Positions 29,106 to 39,430 of a stretch of DNA of 55,342 bases are shown here, piece by piece. Source of the DNA: Sulfurovum sp. GTDB taxonomy: Bacteria > Campylobacterota > Campylobacteria > Campylobacterales > Sulfurovaceae. The stretch spans positions 1 to 55,342 of the forward strand of contig JALVGO010000248.1 of the NCBI GenBank assembly GCA_027029065.1. The letters run 5' to 3'. The notes below the pieces were generated by a model. It did not search any database. It saw only the letters and a program-made list of their open reading frames with translations, and was not told where the DNA came from. Position numbers and translations under genes: made by a program. Positions within the stretch are counted from its first letter, which is position 1; the number at the start of each line of letters is the position of its first letter.

Positions 29106-32100
29106 CTATCCCCTATGTTTTTTAATAATGCGTTCTATTTCATCTTTGTCATTACTGACAGTAACGATTTCAACACCGTCTGCATGTTGTTTCAGTGTAT
29201 CTGTAACAAGTTCGTCATCTGTGAAGAGTATATCATAGTGCCCACTGGAGAGTCTCTCTTCCAGTGTTCCCATGTCTTCAACAATGTCGTAATCATACCC
29301 TAAGTTTTCAATGACTTTGGTAAGCACCCTGCGCTCTAGCAGGAATTTTTTCGCAATCAATATCTTTTTGTCGCTCTGTGCTGTTTCCGGTTCGGTCACG
29401 TCTTCAACAAGACTGATCGCATCATCGGAATCGTTTACCTCTTCTTCAGTTTCAAATGTAGAAAGATCAAGATTGATGATGGTATCTTCTTCTGAAGCAG
29501 TTTCCTGTGCTCCTGGTTCAGTTTCTTGAATTAACGCACTCTCTGCTTCCTCTGCTTCTGGTGTGGTAACTGGTGCAGGCTCCTCTTTTTTAGATGTTTC
29601 AAGTACAGCTTTGTCAGACAGGAACTTGTTCAGGATATAGAGAAGCTCTGTAGTTTCGATCGGTTTGGTAATATACTCGTCCATACCTTCTGCAAGGAAA
29701 CGTTCCCTATCCCCTTTAAGCGCATTTGCTGTCAGTGCGACAATCGGAACGTGCGGTACCTCTTCATCCTCTTCATAGTCAAGAATTTCATGGGTTGCTT
29801 CGATTCCGTCCATGACCGGCATCTGAATATCCATAAAGAGGAGGTCATAGTCGTTGTTTCTGCGTTTTTCAAATGCTTCCAGACCGTTATTTGCAAGTTC
29901 GACGGTAATGCCGTGATCTTCAAGTACACGCTTGATAAGCTTCTGGTTAATGATATTGTCTTCTGTGACAAGTACTTTTGCATCAAACTGTGTTGCCTGT
30001 GTTTGAATCGCTTTTTCTACTAACTCAGGTGAAGTGCTGGCAGTTTTTGTCAGTACCGCTTTTAGTTTGGTAAGTGTAACCGGTTTAAAGATGACATTGT
30101 CCTGATTGACACCAAGCTGGTCAATTTTGCTTCTGCTTGTGACGTTGGCAATAATGATCAGTTTGGATTTGTCAACATTCGCAATAGCATCGATAATGTT
30201 TTGTTTTGTTTTGTCTATATCGACCCAGAAGGTTTTACAGATACCGAGGTCATTAAGTCCTTTAAGACTACCAACTGATTCGAAGTGACGTACTTCCGGA
30301 CCGAAATAGTCGAAGTAGGATGCCAGATAGTTGTCGAGCACTGTCGGGATCTCTTCCTGGTATTTACAGATTGTCATATCTTCAAAGGCATGATTATAGT
30401 TTGTATCTGCCGATCCAACCTCTTCAAGAGGGATAGAGAAGTAGAAAGTTGTACCATGATCCTTGGCACTCTCAAGTTCAAGTTTACCGCCCATCAGCTC
30501 AACAAACTGGCTTGAAATGGTTAGACCAAGACCGGTACCGCCGTATTTTCTGGTAACGGATACATCTGCCTGCGAGAAGGCATCGAAGATACGCTCCTGC
30601 TGATCTTTGGTCATACCGATACCATTATCCTGGACGGAGAATTTAATACGAGGAGTACCACCTTCAGCCGGTGTCTCTTTTTCAATCTTGAGGTTGATGA
30701 TACCACCGTATCCGGTAAACTTGATGGCGTTACTGAGCAGGTTGATAATGATCTCTTTGATCTTGGTAGGATCGCCTTTGAGTTTTGGGCTGATGGTAGG
30801 ATCCATATAGAAATTCAGATCGATATTCTTTTCTGCCGCACCGACAGCGTAGGTTTCAACGGCACTTTCAAACTCTTCTGCCGCATCGAAGACAATGTTC
30901 TCGATCTCGATTTTGTTACTCTCGATCTTAGAGAGGTCGAGAATGTTGTTGATAATACTGAGCAGGTTTTCCGAACTCTTATCGATAATATTGAGGAATT
31001 CTCTCTGTTCGGAGTCGAGATCAGTACTTCGGAGGATTTCAGTAAAGCCGACGATACCGTTAAGCGGCGTACGGATTTCGTGTGACATGTTGGCAAGGAA
31101 GAGTGACTTCGCTTCGTTTGCCTGCAGGGCGATCTGTTTATCCTCTTTGGCGGTTTCGACAAGTGTTTCGAGGAATTTATAGGCTTCTCTGGTTCCCTCA
31201 GGTGTATCGAGTTCGATGTTTTCGATGTGGGCAGTGTCTGCAGAGAGGTATTGGTCACTCTCTTTCATGTCGGCAACAGCTTTGTTCAATACATCTTCAA
31301 GCTCTTTAATGTTTCTCGTAATGTCTCTTGTCGTTGTGTATCCAAGGTAGGAGAGCAGTAAACTCAGCAGCAGGATCGCTGTAGCGATGGCAAGCAGAGA
31401 GAGCTGTTTCTTAAGATAGACATCAGATTTTTGCCAAAGTGCATTGGATACAACCAATTCCGCTTTGTTATAGAGTGAAATCTTTTGGGTTTGAAGTGCA
31501 AACCAGTCCATTACCTCTTCAGCGTAGTCACCGTTATCGACGTCTGTCTGGATAGCAGAAGAGGTCTCTGCAAGTTCCTGCAGTATCTCTTTTGCTTTTG
31601 GATTTTCAAGTATCTTTTGAAGTTCTGCACGCAGTTTGGGATTTGTAACCTGGTTAATGTCAAAAACATTTGCTTTGGTTTTAAACTCATCCCAGCGTGC
31701 AATCTCATCAAATGCCATTGATGCTTTTTTGGTCATGTAGTAAGAGACAAATCCTCTTTCAAGACCGGCATTCTCTTTTACTGTATAGAGTTCTGAAAGG
31801 GTAGCGACAAGTGATGCGATCTCTGTGTCAAGTGCAAAGTTGTTGATCTGAAGCAGGTTTTGCATGATTGGTGTAGAGAGGGTTTTTGTATAGCCTTCAA
31901 AAAAGACCTTTTTGAAGTTGCTTTGAGGTGCATCTGCCTCTTTTCTGATTTGTGGGAGCTTGCTGAGATTTTTAAGCATGGCATTGTACTGATGCGTATT
32001 GAGTTCAGTATTTTCACCTAGCATCTTTGGAAGGAAAGGCAGCAGGTTGCCGTTATCCGTAACCAGGTTGCTTCGCAGTTCGGTAACTGTTTTGTCTGTC

Positions 32101-32351
32101 ACTTTTCGCTGTTTGGTGAGCAGGTCACTATATGCTTTCCTGTCACTTCCGATATAGAGTGAGGTCAAACCACGCTCTTTTCCTACCTGAGCCAGTGTTT
32201 TACTCAGGTAGGCATTGTTGGTAAGAGCTGTTTTCAATGCCTGTGCTTTTTCGTAGTTGATGTATGAAGTTACAAAAAAGTAACTTGACAGCAGCAACAG
32301 CAGCAGGATCGGTACGAGCGCAATCAGTTTCAGTCTATTACGTATAGTCAT
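29106..32351 (-). CDS. Hybrid sensor histidine kinase with NIT-like sensor
   Basis: A 1081-residue inner-membrane kinase. TM1 (~residues 8-28) leads into a periplasmic helical domain containing KERGLTSLYIGSDRKAY and ERGFVSYYMTKK, the pattern of the nitrate/nitrite-sensing NIT domain; TM2 is at ~325-345. Then follow HisKA with the phospho-His in MSHEIRTPLNG (~424), HATPase_c (NLLSNAIKF, DNGIGM, GTGLGL), a degenerate receiver-like stretch, a true receiver (VLVTEDN, LLFMDIQMP, KPI) and a last degenerate receiver near the C-terminus. The NIT ligand assignment is by resemblance only. Confidence 0.93.
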   Translation of the reverse strand: MTIRNRLKLIALVPILLLLLLSSYFFVTSYINYEKAQALKTALTNNAYLSKTLAQVGKERGLTSLYIGSDRKAYSDLLTKQRKVTDKTVTELRSNLVTDNGNLLPFLPKMLGENTELNTHQYNAMLKNLSKLPQIRKEADAPQSNFKKVFFEGYTKTLSTPIMQNLLQINNFALDTEIASLVATLSELYTVKENAGLERGFVSYYMTKKASMAFDEIARWDEFKTKANVFDINQVTNPKLRAELQKILENPKAKEILQELAETSSAIQTDVDNGDYAEEVMDWFALQTQKISLYNKAELVVSNALWQKSDVYLKKQLSLLAIATAILLLSLLLSYLGYTTTRDITRNIKELEDVLNKAVADMKESDQYLSADTAHIENIELDTPEGTREAYKFLETLVETAKEDKQIALQANEAKSLFLANMSHEIRTPLNGIVGFTEILRSTDLDSEQREFLNIIDKSSENLLSIINNILDLSKIESNKIEIENIVFDAAEEFESAVETYAVGAAEKNIDLNFYMDPTISPKLKGDPTKIKEIIINLLSNAIKFTGYGGIINLKIEKETPAEGGTPRIKFSVQDNGIGMTKDQQERIFDAFSQADVSVTRKYGGTGLGLTISSQFVELMGGKLELESAKDHGTTFYFSIPLEEVGSADTNYNHAFEDMTICKYQEEIPTVLDNYLASYFDYFGPEVRHFESVGSLKGLNDLGICKTFWVDIDKTKQNIIDAIANVDKSKLIIIANVTSRSKIDQLGVNQDNVIFKPVTLTKLKAVLTKTASTSPELVEKAIQTQATQFDAKVLVTEDNIINQKLIKRVLEDHGITVELANNGLEAFEKRRNNDYDLLFMDIQMPVMDGIEATHEILDYEEDEEVPHVPIVALTANALKGDRERFLAEGMDEYITKPIETTELLYILNKFLSDKAVLETSKKEEPAPVTTPEAEEAESALIQETEPGAQETASEEDTIINLDLSTFETEEEVNDSDDAISLVEDVTEPETAQSDKKILIAKKFLLERRVLTKVIENLGYDYDIVEDMGTLEERLSSGHYDILFTDDELVTDTLKQHADGVEIVTVSNDKDEIERIIKKHRG

Positions 32352-32366
32352 TGTCTGTTTCCTTTT

Positions 32367-33662
32367 TTATTTGTTTGAGATAAGCTTGATTTGGTTTTCC
32401 AGTGAAAGGAAATGTGCCCAATAGTTCCTGACAAGTTCGGGAACCCTGTCGATATCCTCGTTGAACTGAATTTCGTAGAGGGTATCGGAAAGGGGGTTGA
32501 TACGCAGGTTACTTGATGTTCCTTTTAACAGGTGCCCGATCTTCTGTACTGTTTCAAGATCCCCCTTTTCATAAGCCGCAAGCATCTTCTCTGTCTCTTC
32601 ATGTGCCTGCTGGATGAAATCATTTACAAACTCTTCGATCAGTTCGACAGGGAGGCTGAGGTCTTCTGCCGCAGCTTCAAGCTGAAAGTCAAAGTGAATA
32701 GGTTTGATTCCACTGAGATCGATAGGGGCTCGTTTGCTTTGGGAAACGTTTTCTTCTTTGTGTTCCTCTAAAGTTTCGCTTGAAGGTTCTTCTTTTTTTG
32801 CCGGAGGCATCTCCTCTTCAAAATGTGCAGTAGAGAGTCTTCCGAGTGTGGAGAAGAATGATTCGATATATTTCTCACGCTCCTGTGCCGAAGCATTTTC
32901 TATTTGGGCAAGGAGGTCACTGACAAAAGGAAGATGAAGCACATTGGAGAGGTGCGAAAGCTTTGCAAGCGCTTCTGTTTGTTCTTCAGAATTATCACGT
33001 TGCAGTGCATTTTCCAGTGCCAGTGCAGTATCGATATACTCATTGAGGAAAAGGTTGTAGTCTTCTGTTGATATGCCTATCTTTTCACTGACACGTTCGA
33101 TATCAATATAGATCGGAGCATTTTGTGTAGCTGCCAGTTCAGAAGGGGTTTCTGCTTTTTCATGGATCTGTTCGATCGCATTTTCCGCTTCTTCCGGAAG
33201 GATAAGATCGAGCAGTTCGGGCTCTTGGGAAACCTCTTTTTCAGAAGATGCTGCAACAGGTGTTTGTACCGGTTCCTCTTCTGTACTCTCTTTAATTTCA
33301 AAGAGATCCGTATCGTCAAACTCCAGTATCAGTTCCTCTTCTTTTACCGATTCAGTATCTGGTGTATCGGTAACGGTAAATATCTCGTCACTTATTGGAA
33401 GTGAATGGTCGGATGCTTCTTCATCAACAATGTCAATAAGTGTCAACTCTCCAAGCATTCCTGAGAGCGGACTTGTTTTGATCTTGTATTTTTGAATATT
33501 CCCTTCGGTTTTGATCGTGAGGGTATCTCCGTTAAGTTCAAATGATATTTCTCCCAATGTGATCTTTTTGTAAAATGCATCTGCATCGGAAGCACCAGTC
33601 TTCTTCAAAATTTGGGGATCGACAGCGACAATCTGTCTGGTTTGGTTAATGATGTAGTACAT
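32367..33662 (-). CDS. Hpt-domain phosphotransfer protein
   Basis: About 431 residues. The C-terminal Hpt domain is intact, with HLLKG in IGHLLKGTSSNLR (~residue 377) as the phospho-accepting His. The central part is acidic and low in complexity. The N-terminus (MYYIINQTRQIVAVDPQILK) is a small domain of unknown type, and a second Hpt-like helical segment lies around residues 205-300. ATG 33662 is chosen over 33725 because it follows AAGGAG and lies outside the PAS gene. It probably shuttles phosphate between the hybrid kinase and a response regulator. Confidence 0.85.
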   Translation of the reverse strand: MYYIINQTRQIVAVDPQILKKTGASDADAFYKKITLGEISFELNGDTLTIKTEGNIQKYKIKTSPLSGMLGELTLIDIVDEEASDHSLPISDEIFTVTDTPDTESVKEEELILEFDDTDLFEIKESTEEEPVQTPVAASSEKEVSQEPELLDLILPEEAENAIEQIHEKAETPSELAATQNAPIYIDIERVSEKIGISTEDYNLFLNEYIDTALALENALQRDNSEEQTEALAKLSHLSNVLHLPFVSDLLAQIENASAQEREKYIESFFSTLGRLSTAHFEEEMPPAKKEEPSSETLEEHKEENVSQSKRAPIDLSGIKPIHFDFQLEAAAEDLSLPVELIEEFVNDFIQQAHEETEKMLAAYEKGDLETVQKIGHLLKGTSSNLRINPLSDTLYEIQFNEDIDRVPELVRNYWAHFLSLENQIKLISNK

Positions 33663-33679
33663 TGATTTAAAAGCTCCTT

Positions 33680-34096
33680 TTATTGATTCTCTTTTTCGAC
33701 CAGTTCTTTGTAGAGCGGTATACACTCATTGATCTCATTCTCAGATGCAGGTCTCCGTGCAGCAGTATAGCCGGTGATCTCTCCGCTGTCATTGAAAATG
33801 GGTGTAATGTGGGAATAGACCCAGTAGTATCTTCCGTCTTTTCGGAGGTTCTTTACAACGCCTGTCCACTCTTTCCCTGCCTTAATGGTATCCCATAACT
33901 CTTTGAAAGCAGCTTTAGGCATATCGGGATGTCTGACAATATTGTGATTTTTTCCTGTCAATTCTTTCTTGTCATATCCGGTAATCTCACAGAATTTTCT
34001 GTTGGCATAGGTAATAATGCCTTTAAGATCGGTTGAACTGACGATAAGCCCTTCAGAAAACGTGTACTCCTCGTCTATAGGATCCGGTCTTTTCAT
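33680..34096 (-). CDS. PAS-domain sensory protein
   Basis: A 138-residue single PAS domain. ITYANRKFCEITGYDKKELTGKNHNIVRHPDMP and WTGVVKNLRKDGRYYWV match the Aer/energy-taxis type PAS that binds FAD, though no cofactor residue can be proven here. There is no membrane or output domain, so it must signal through a partner. It is first in the leftward cluster with Hpt, kinase and receiver genes. Confidence 0.9.
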   Translation of the reverse strand: MKRPDPIDEEYTFSEGLIVSSTDLKGIITYANRKFCEITGYDKKELTGKNHNIVRHPDMPKAAFKELWDTIKAGKEWTGVVKNLRKDGRYYWVYSHITPIFNDSGEITGYTAARRPASENEINECIPLYKELVEKENQ

Positions 34097-34221
34097 GATT
34101 TTCCTTCCTCGTTCTAACTCCCGTCTGATCGCTTGAGAATTATCTTTATAAACTTTATAATAAATTTACTAAAAATAGAATGAAACATGAAGAAATGTCA
34201 TTAAAAAATTACATCAATCTA

Positions 34222-36015
34222 TCATTTTTCATTATGACTATACATAATATCTGCAATTTTTTTATTGGTTATGCTAACGATCTCGTCATAGGATGCAGCA
34301 TATATCGCTTCAAAAGTACCAAAATAATCGATCAGCTTCTGTACAGAGGCAGGACCGATACCTCTCTTTTGGAGGAGCGATATCTGTGTGTCTTCTTTAC
34401 GCTTTTTGTTGCGGTGGTATGTGATGGCGTAACGGTGTGCTTCGTCTCTTTGTCGCTGAATCCAGTGCAGTCTGCTGTCACTGGGTTTGAGTTCGATGAT
34501 ACCCTTTGGGGTATAGAGCAGATCTTTTGCAGCGCCTTTTGCACGGTGTGCTTTTGCATCGAGTTTCTCTTTGGCAATGGCGATGACATCAAGGTTGACA
34601 TGCGCTTCTTCAAGCAGCTTTTTTGCCAGATTGAGGTTCGCCTGCCCTCCGTCGAGTATCCACAGGTCAGGCGGCGGCATTGTATTGAAGTCTGCGATGC
34701 GCCGTGAGAGCATCTCTCTCATCTGTCCTGTTTCATCTTTCGCTTCGAGTCTGTATCGGCGGTAACCGGACTTGTCCCATTTTCCCTCATCCCAGACCAC
34801 CATACCTCCGACTGTTGCTACCCCCATCATGTGAGAGTTGTCGAAGGTTTCAATGCGGTAGGGGATGCTGCCAAGATCAAGCAGATCAGCGATCTTCTGT
34901 TCGATCAGTGTGGACTTGTCCGGTTTTTTGAGTAGTTCGTCACAGTTTTTGAGTGCGAGTGCGGTCAGTTTTGCTTTCTCTCCGCGTTTTGGGGAGGTGA
35001 TGGTAACTTTGCGTCCGAGCCGTTTTCCAAGACTCTGGGCAAGCTGTGGGGCATCTTCGAAAGGGTGGGCAGTAAGGATCTCTTTGGCAATATGGGGTGT
35101 ATCGGTACTGTAAAAGGTCAACAGTGCCTGTTTGTAGGCTTCGTTGGGGTCAAAGATATGGGTATGTCTGAAGTAGCTGTAGCTTGAGGAGATGATTTTG
35201 CCGTTGCGCATGAAGAGTTTGACGATGACACCGCGTTCATCCCCGTTTTTGATAGCGAAAATATCGGCATCCGTACCGTTGGCAAGATCGATCTCCGAGC
35301 TGATGGTCAGTGTCTCGATAGCCTGTATCATATCTCGGGTTTTAGCTGCCTCTTCAAAACGCTCCTGTATGGCAAGCTGTTCCATACGCCCGGTAAGCTT
35401 CTCAAGCAGCGGTTTGCGTTTGACAAGTGCCTCTTTCGCCTCCTCTACCAAGGCGGCATAGGCTTCCTTTGAGACTTTGCTTTCGCAGGGGCCAAGACAC
35501 TTCTCTATCTGGTAAAAGAGGCATACTTTGCCCTCTCTAAGACAGTTTTTTTTCTGAACGAGCGGATAGGTTTCATAAATTGCATTGATCAGTGCTCTGC
35601 CGCCGGAAGGAAAAGGACCGTAGTAGGTGATCTGTTTTCCTTTGACGACCTTGCGTGTGATCTCGAAACGGGGGAAGGGTACGGATTCGTCTATATAGAT
35701 GTATGGGTAGGTCTTATCATCACGCAGCAGGATATTGTACTTCGGTTTGAGCTGTTTGATGAGCGAGTTTTCCAGGATCAGGGCATCCTCTTCACTGGAG
35801 ACGACAATATACTCAAGTGTTACAGCTTCAGAGAGCATTTTGAGGATACGCGGGCTTTGTGTCGGATTGGGACGCAGCTCCGGAGTAAAGCGCCAGTAGC
35901 TCTTGACCCGCTTTTTGAGGCTTTTTGCCTTGCCGACATAGAGCAGTTTGCCTGCGGCATCGAAGTACTGGTATATTCCCGGTGTATCGGGCAGTGTGGC
36001 TATGACCGATTGCAT
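34222..36015 (-). CDS. uvrC: Excinuclease ABC subunit C
   Basis: UvrC makes both incisions in nucleotide excision repair. The 597-residue protein has the N-terminal GIY-YIG nuclease (LPDTPGIYQYFDAAGKLLYVGKAKSLKKRV), a cysteine-containing linker (CLREGKVCLFYQIEKCLGPC), UVR motif (~residues 205-240), the RNase H-like domain with ETFDNSHMMG and ILDGGQANL, and a C-terminal HhH segment. The start lies inside the upstream DUF721 gene, a 16-base overlap. Confidence 0.96.
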   Translation of the reverse strand: MQSVIATLPDTPGIYQYFDAAGKLLYVGKAKSLKKRVKSYWRFTPELRPNPTQSPRILKMLSEAVTLEYIVVSSEEDALILENSLIKQLKPKYNILLRDDKTYPYIYIDESVPFPRFEITRKVVKGKQITYYGPFPSGGRALINAIYETYPLVQKKNCLREGKVCLFYQIEKCLGPCESKVSKEAYAALVEEAKEALVKRKPLLEKLTGRMEQLAIQERFEEAAKTRDMIQAIETLTISSEIDLANGTDADIFAIKNGDERGVIVKLFMRNGKIISSSYSYFRHTHIFDPNEAYKQALLTFYSTDTPHIAKEILTAHPFEDAPQLAQSLGKRLGRKVTITSPKRGEKAKLTALALKNCDELLKKPDKSTLIEQKIADLLDLGSIPYRIETFDNSHMMGVATVGGMVVWDEGKWDKSGYRRYRLEAKDETGQMREMLSRRIADFNTMPPPDLWILDGGQANLNLAKKLLEEAHVNLDVIAIAKEKLDAKAHRAKGAAKDLLYTPKGIIELKPSDSRLHWIQRQRDEAHRYAITYHRNKKRKEDTQISLLQKRGIGPASVQKLIDYFGTFEAIYAASYDEIVSITNKKIADIMYSHNEK

Positions 36016-36449
36016 GCGATCAGTTCTTTGGTCTTTTGGAAGCGTTCGGCAAGGGTCTCGTCTTTACAGGCGATCTTGAAATCGCTGCTTGCCTGTTCAT
36101 GGTAGAAGGGGACAGTACTCTCCTGCTTCTTTTCATCGATTAGCGATCTGTAGCGGCTGTGGAAGACAATGACATTATCGGCTTGAAGGGATGCACACTC
36201 ACTGTCATGGGAAGCGAGGTCTGTTAATACGCTTTTTAATAAATCTCTATTATAATTGAGTTCCATTTTAAAACCCGGGTGGGTTACGGCGACAAAGAGT
36301 GTTTTCTCTTTAATGTAGACAAAGGCGATCGCTTTTTGCCACTTTGCCCCAAGCAGTGCAATGAATTTTTTGTAGCACACCTGCTGTTTTAAATATCTGA
36401 ATTGAGGTTGGTTGACAAGATGAGACAAGATTACAGACGCATTTTTCAT
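36000..36449 (-). CDS. DUF721 (DciA-like) protein
   Basis: A 149-residue protein with LGAKWQKAIAFVYIKEKTLF and VTHPGFKMELNYNRDLL, the KH-like DUF721 pattern. Members called DciA load or assist the replicative helicase in bacteria lacking DnaC; that role is inferred from the family. ATG 36449 is preferred, since the codons upstream are unlike the family. It overlaps uvrC by 16 bases and is probably co-transcribed with it. Confidence 0.8.
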   Translation of the reverse strand: MKNASVILSHLVNQPQFRYLKQQVCYKKFIALLGAKWQKAIAFVYIKEKTLFVAVTHPGFKMELNYNRDLLKSVLTDLASHDSECASLQADNVIVFHSRYRSLIDEKKQESTVPFYHEQASSDFKIACKDETLAERFQKTKELIACNRS

Positions 36450-36540
36450 GGAGTGATTATAGCATCTATTTGCTGTATTGTATTGGGTGGCTGCGGTCAT
36501 AAAACATCGCCGGTTTATGTGCCGGATGATGCTTCGCATC

Positions 36541-36561
36541 AAATTAAAAATTAAAAATTAT
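36541..36561. repeat. Heptamers AAATTAA x2, AAATTAT upstream of nadB
   Basis: Three units lie ~43 bp before the nadB start. A complementary TTTTAATTT follows near 36580, so a short inverted structure is possible. Confidence 0.65.
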
Positions 36562-36603
36562 AAAGTAAATTTTTTGCTGTTTTAATTTCAAAAAAGGATT
36601 TTT

Positions 36604-38052
36604 TTGGCTAAATATGATGTACTGATCATTGGTGCCGGTATCGCCGGGTTGTATGCTGCGATGCAGCTGCCTGCGTCCAAAAAGGTACTGGTCGTCTGCA
36701 AGGATATCCCGTGGGAGTGCAACACCTTCTATGCGCAGGGTGGAATGGTGACAGCGCTCGGTGAGCATGATGTACCGGTACACGTGGAAGATACGATGGC
36801 GGCAGGTGCCTACCACAACAATCGTGAAGCGGTTGAAATACTCTCCAGAACATCGCTGGAAACAACGCCGGATCTGATCGCACGCGGTATGGAATTTGAC
36901 AAAGACGAAGCGGGGCATATCCTCTATACCAAGGAGGCGGCACACTCGGTTCCCCGTATTGTTCATGCGGGCGGAGATGCGACCGGAAGGTATATGCACT
37001 ACTTCATGATGGTGCAGAACAAACACCAACTGCAGCGTAACACACTGGTGTATGATCTCTTGATAGAAAACGGCCGCTGTTACGGTGTCAAAGCGACGGT
37101 CAATTACGAGCCGACAACCATTTATGCGGATGATGTAATTATCGCAAGCGGCGGCATAGGGTCACTCTATGCCTACAATACCAACTCCCGTACGGTCTCG
37201 GCAGATATCCACGGTATCTGTGTCGAGAAGGGAATCGAGCTTGCAGATATGGAGTTCATGCAGTTTCACCCTACGGTCTTTGTCGATACACCCTATGCCA
37301 GAAAATTGCTGCTGACAGAAGCACTCAGAGGGGAGGGGGCACATGTTGTCGGGGAAAACGGCAACCGTTTCCTCTTTGAGTATGATGAACGGGGTGAACT
37401 TGCCAGCCGTGATATTGTTGCACGCGGCATCTTTGACTACAAGCGAAAGACGGGTGAGAACGCCTACCTTGATTTTTCAATGTTTGAGGAGAAGTGGTTT
37501 CATGAGCGCTTCCCTAACATCACCCATACCTTTGAAGCGATAGGGTATCATTTCCCTCAGGACCGTATCTCTGTTTCTCCTGCATTTCACTATGCCAACG
37601 GGGGGATCAAGTGTGATACCAACGGCTGCATACCGGGGATGGAAGGGCTCTATGTCATTGGAGAAGCGGCACGTACCGGGGTCCACGGTGCCAACAGACT
37701 GGCATCCAACTCCCTGCTTGAGGGTGTGGTCTTTGCCAAACGTGCTGTAGAGCATCTGCTTGGCAAAACACACAGCAGAGGCGTTACACCTGCTTTTGAG
37801 AAGGATTATGGTAACATTCTGCATAAAGAGAACGACAAGGCCTATAAGCAGAAACTCCGGCAGATCATGTGGGAGGATATAGGTATTATTCGGACGACAA
37901 AAGGGCTGCATGAGGCAAAAAACCTGATCTACGATATGAAAAACCGTGAGATAGGACGACTGCTTCAACTGCGACTTAATACCGCATCGGCCATTGTCGA
38001 TGCAGCATTGGCACGTACCGAATCTTTGGGTTCTCACTATATTGAGTCATAA
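36604..38052 (+). CDS. nadB: L-aspartate oxidase
   Basis: NadB oxidises L-aspartate to iminoaspartate, the first step of de novo NAD synthesis, with FAD. The 482-residue protein shows the FAD-binding GAGIAGLYAA at residues ~10-19, the succinate dehydrogenase/fumarate reductase-like blocks (YAQGGMVTA, MEFMQFHPT, FHYANGGIKCD, GVHGANRLASNSLLEG). It begins at a TTG with AAGGA upstream. The sister fumarate reductase flavoprotein family is larger, so NadB is the better call. It is followed closely by nhaD. Confidence 0.95.
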   Translation: MAKYDVLIIGAGIAGLYAAMQLPASKKVLVVCKDIPWECNTFYAQGGMVTALGEHDVPVHVEDTMAAGAYHNNREAVEILSRTSLETTPDLIARGMEFDKDEAGHILYTKEAAHSVPRIVHAGGDATGRYMHYFMMVQNKHQLQRNTLVYDLLIENGRCYGVKATVNYEPTTIYADDVIIASGGIGSLYAYNTNSRTVSADIHGICVEKGIELADMEFMQFHPTVFVDTPYARKLLLTEALRGEGAHVVGENGNRFLFEYDERGELASRDIVARGIFDYKRKTGENAYLDFSMFEEKWFHERFPNITHTFEAIGYHFPQDRISVSPAFHYANGGIKCDTNGCIPGMEGLYVIGEAARTGVHGANRLASNSLLEGVVFAKRAVEHLLGKTHSRGVTPAFEKDYGNILHKENDKAYKQKLRQIMWEDIGIIRTTKGLHEAKNLIYDMKNREIGRLLQLRLNTASAIVDAALARTESLGSHYIES

Positions 38053-38088
38053 GACTTGTATAGAATTTTTCAACACGCAGGAGACACT

Positions 38089-39423
38089 ATGGAAACAGCG
38101 GCCGGACAGGTAGCACAACATTTGGATTTAACCGGTACATGGGTGGGGATTGTTTCTCTGATTATTTTTATTGTAGGATACTACTTTATTGCAGCCGAAG
38201 ATAAGTACCACATCAACAAAGCAAAACCTGCACTGCTCGCAGGTACCGGTATCTTTATGCTTATCGGTGTCTATTTTGCAATGAACGGTCTGGATGGACA
38301 CCGTCTGGAAAAAGAGGTTGAAGAGCTTATTTATGAGATAGCCGGTATCTTCTTCTTCCTACTTGTAGCGATGACCTATATTGAGGCGATGATCGACCGC
38401 GGTGTATTCTCTACGCTGCGTTATAATCTCGTCTCCAAAGGCTACACCTACAAAAAGCTTTTCTGGGTAACGGGTCTGCTTGCATTCTTCATCTCCCCAG
38501 TTGCGGATAACCTGACTACGGCACTGATCCTCTCTACGGTACTTATTACTATTGACAGAGAGAACAGAAACTTTTTGGTTCCCGGTGCGATCAACATTGT
38601 TGTTGCTGCCAATGCCGGTGGAGCATGGTCACCTTTTGGAGATATTACGACACTGATGGTCTGGGTAGATGGTAAAGGTGAATTTACAGAATTTCTTTTC
38701 CTCTTTCCGGCATCAATTCTCGGCTGGTTTGTAACAGCATTTTTGCTAAGTCGTTTTGTTCCGGATGGACAGCCTCCATTCAATGCTTCTGAAGAGAAAG
38801 CGACGATTCAGGAGGGAGGTAAACAGATCATCGGACTTTTTGCTTTGACAATTACGTTGGCGGTACTTTCCCACCAACTGCTTCATCTGCCTGCCATGTG
38901 GGGTATGATGTTCGGTTTGGCACTGTTGAAGATATATGTCTACTACATTAACCAAAATGCCGGTCCGACAAAGCTTAATGCATTTTCTTGGATTGCCAAG
39001 ATTGAGAACGACACACTTCTCTTCTTTTTCGGTATTCTGGCAGCAGTCGGTGGGTTGCATTTCCTTGGATATCTTGAGTACTTTACGGCACTCTACAGCC
39101 AGTTTGGAGCAACTGCAGTCAACATTGGTGTCGGTTTCCTCTCAGCAGTGGTAGATAATGTACCGGTGATGTCTGCGGTACTCAAGGCCGATCCGAATAT
39201 GGGAGAGTTTGCCAAAGAGCAGTGGATGTTGGTTACTTTGACAGCCGGTGTGGGTGGAAGCCTTATTTCGTTTGGATCCGCGGCAGGTGTCGGTGTGATG
39301 GGAAAACTGCATGGTATCTATACGTTTGGTTCACACATGAAGTATGCGTGGACAGTGCTTGTCGGATATCTTGTCTCTATTGCAGTATGGTATTTCCAGT
39401 TTATCGTTCTGCATATCGGATAA
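38089..39423 (+). CDS. nhaD: NhaD-type Na+/H+ antiporter
   Basis: A 444-residue inner-membrane protein with about twelve hydrophobic helices. SPVADNLTTALILSTVLI, GGAWSPFGDITTLMVW and SAVVDNVPVMSAVL are characteristic of the NhaD/ion-transporter superfamily, and Na+/H+ exchange fits marine Campylobacterota. ATG 38089 follows AGGAG; the TTG 33 bases upstream has no better site. Confidence 0.93.
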   Translation: METAAGQVAQHLDLTGTWVGIVSLIIFIVGYYFIAAEDKYHINKAKPALLAGTGIFMLIGVYFAMNGLDGHRLEKEVEELIYEIAGIFFFLLVAMTYIEAMIDRGVFSTLRYNLVSKGYTYKKLFWVTGLLAFFISPVADNLTTALILSTVLITIDRENRNFLVPGAINIVVAANAGGAWSPFGDITTLMVWVDGKGEFTEFLFLFPASILGWFVTAFLLSRFVPDGQPPFNASEEKATIQEGGKQIIGLFALTITLAVLSHQLLHLPAMWGMMFGLALLKIYVYYINQNAGPTKLNAFSWIAKIENDTLLFFFGILAAVGGLHFLGYLEYFTALYSQFGATAVNIGVGFLSAVVDNVPVMSAVLKADPNMGEFAKEQWMLVTLTAGVGGSLISFGSAAGVGVMGKLHGIYTFGSHMKYAWTVLVGYLVSIAVWYFQFIVLHIG

Positions 39424-39430
39424 GAAGCAG

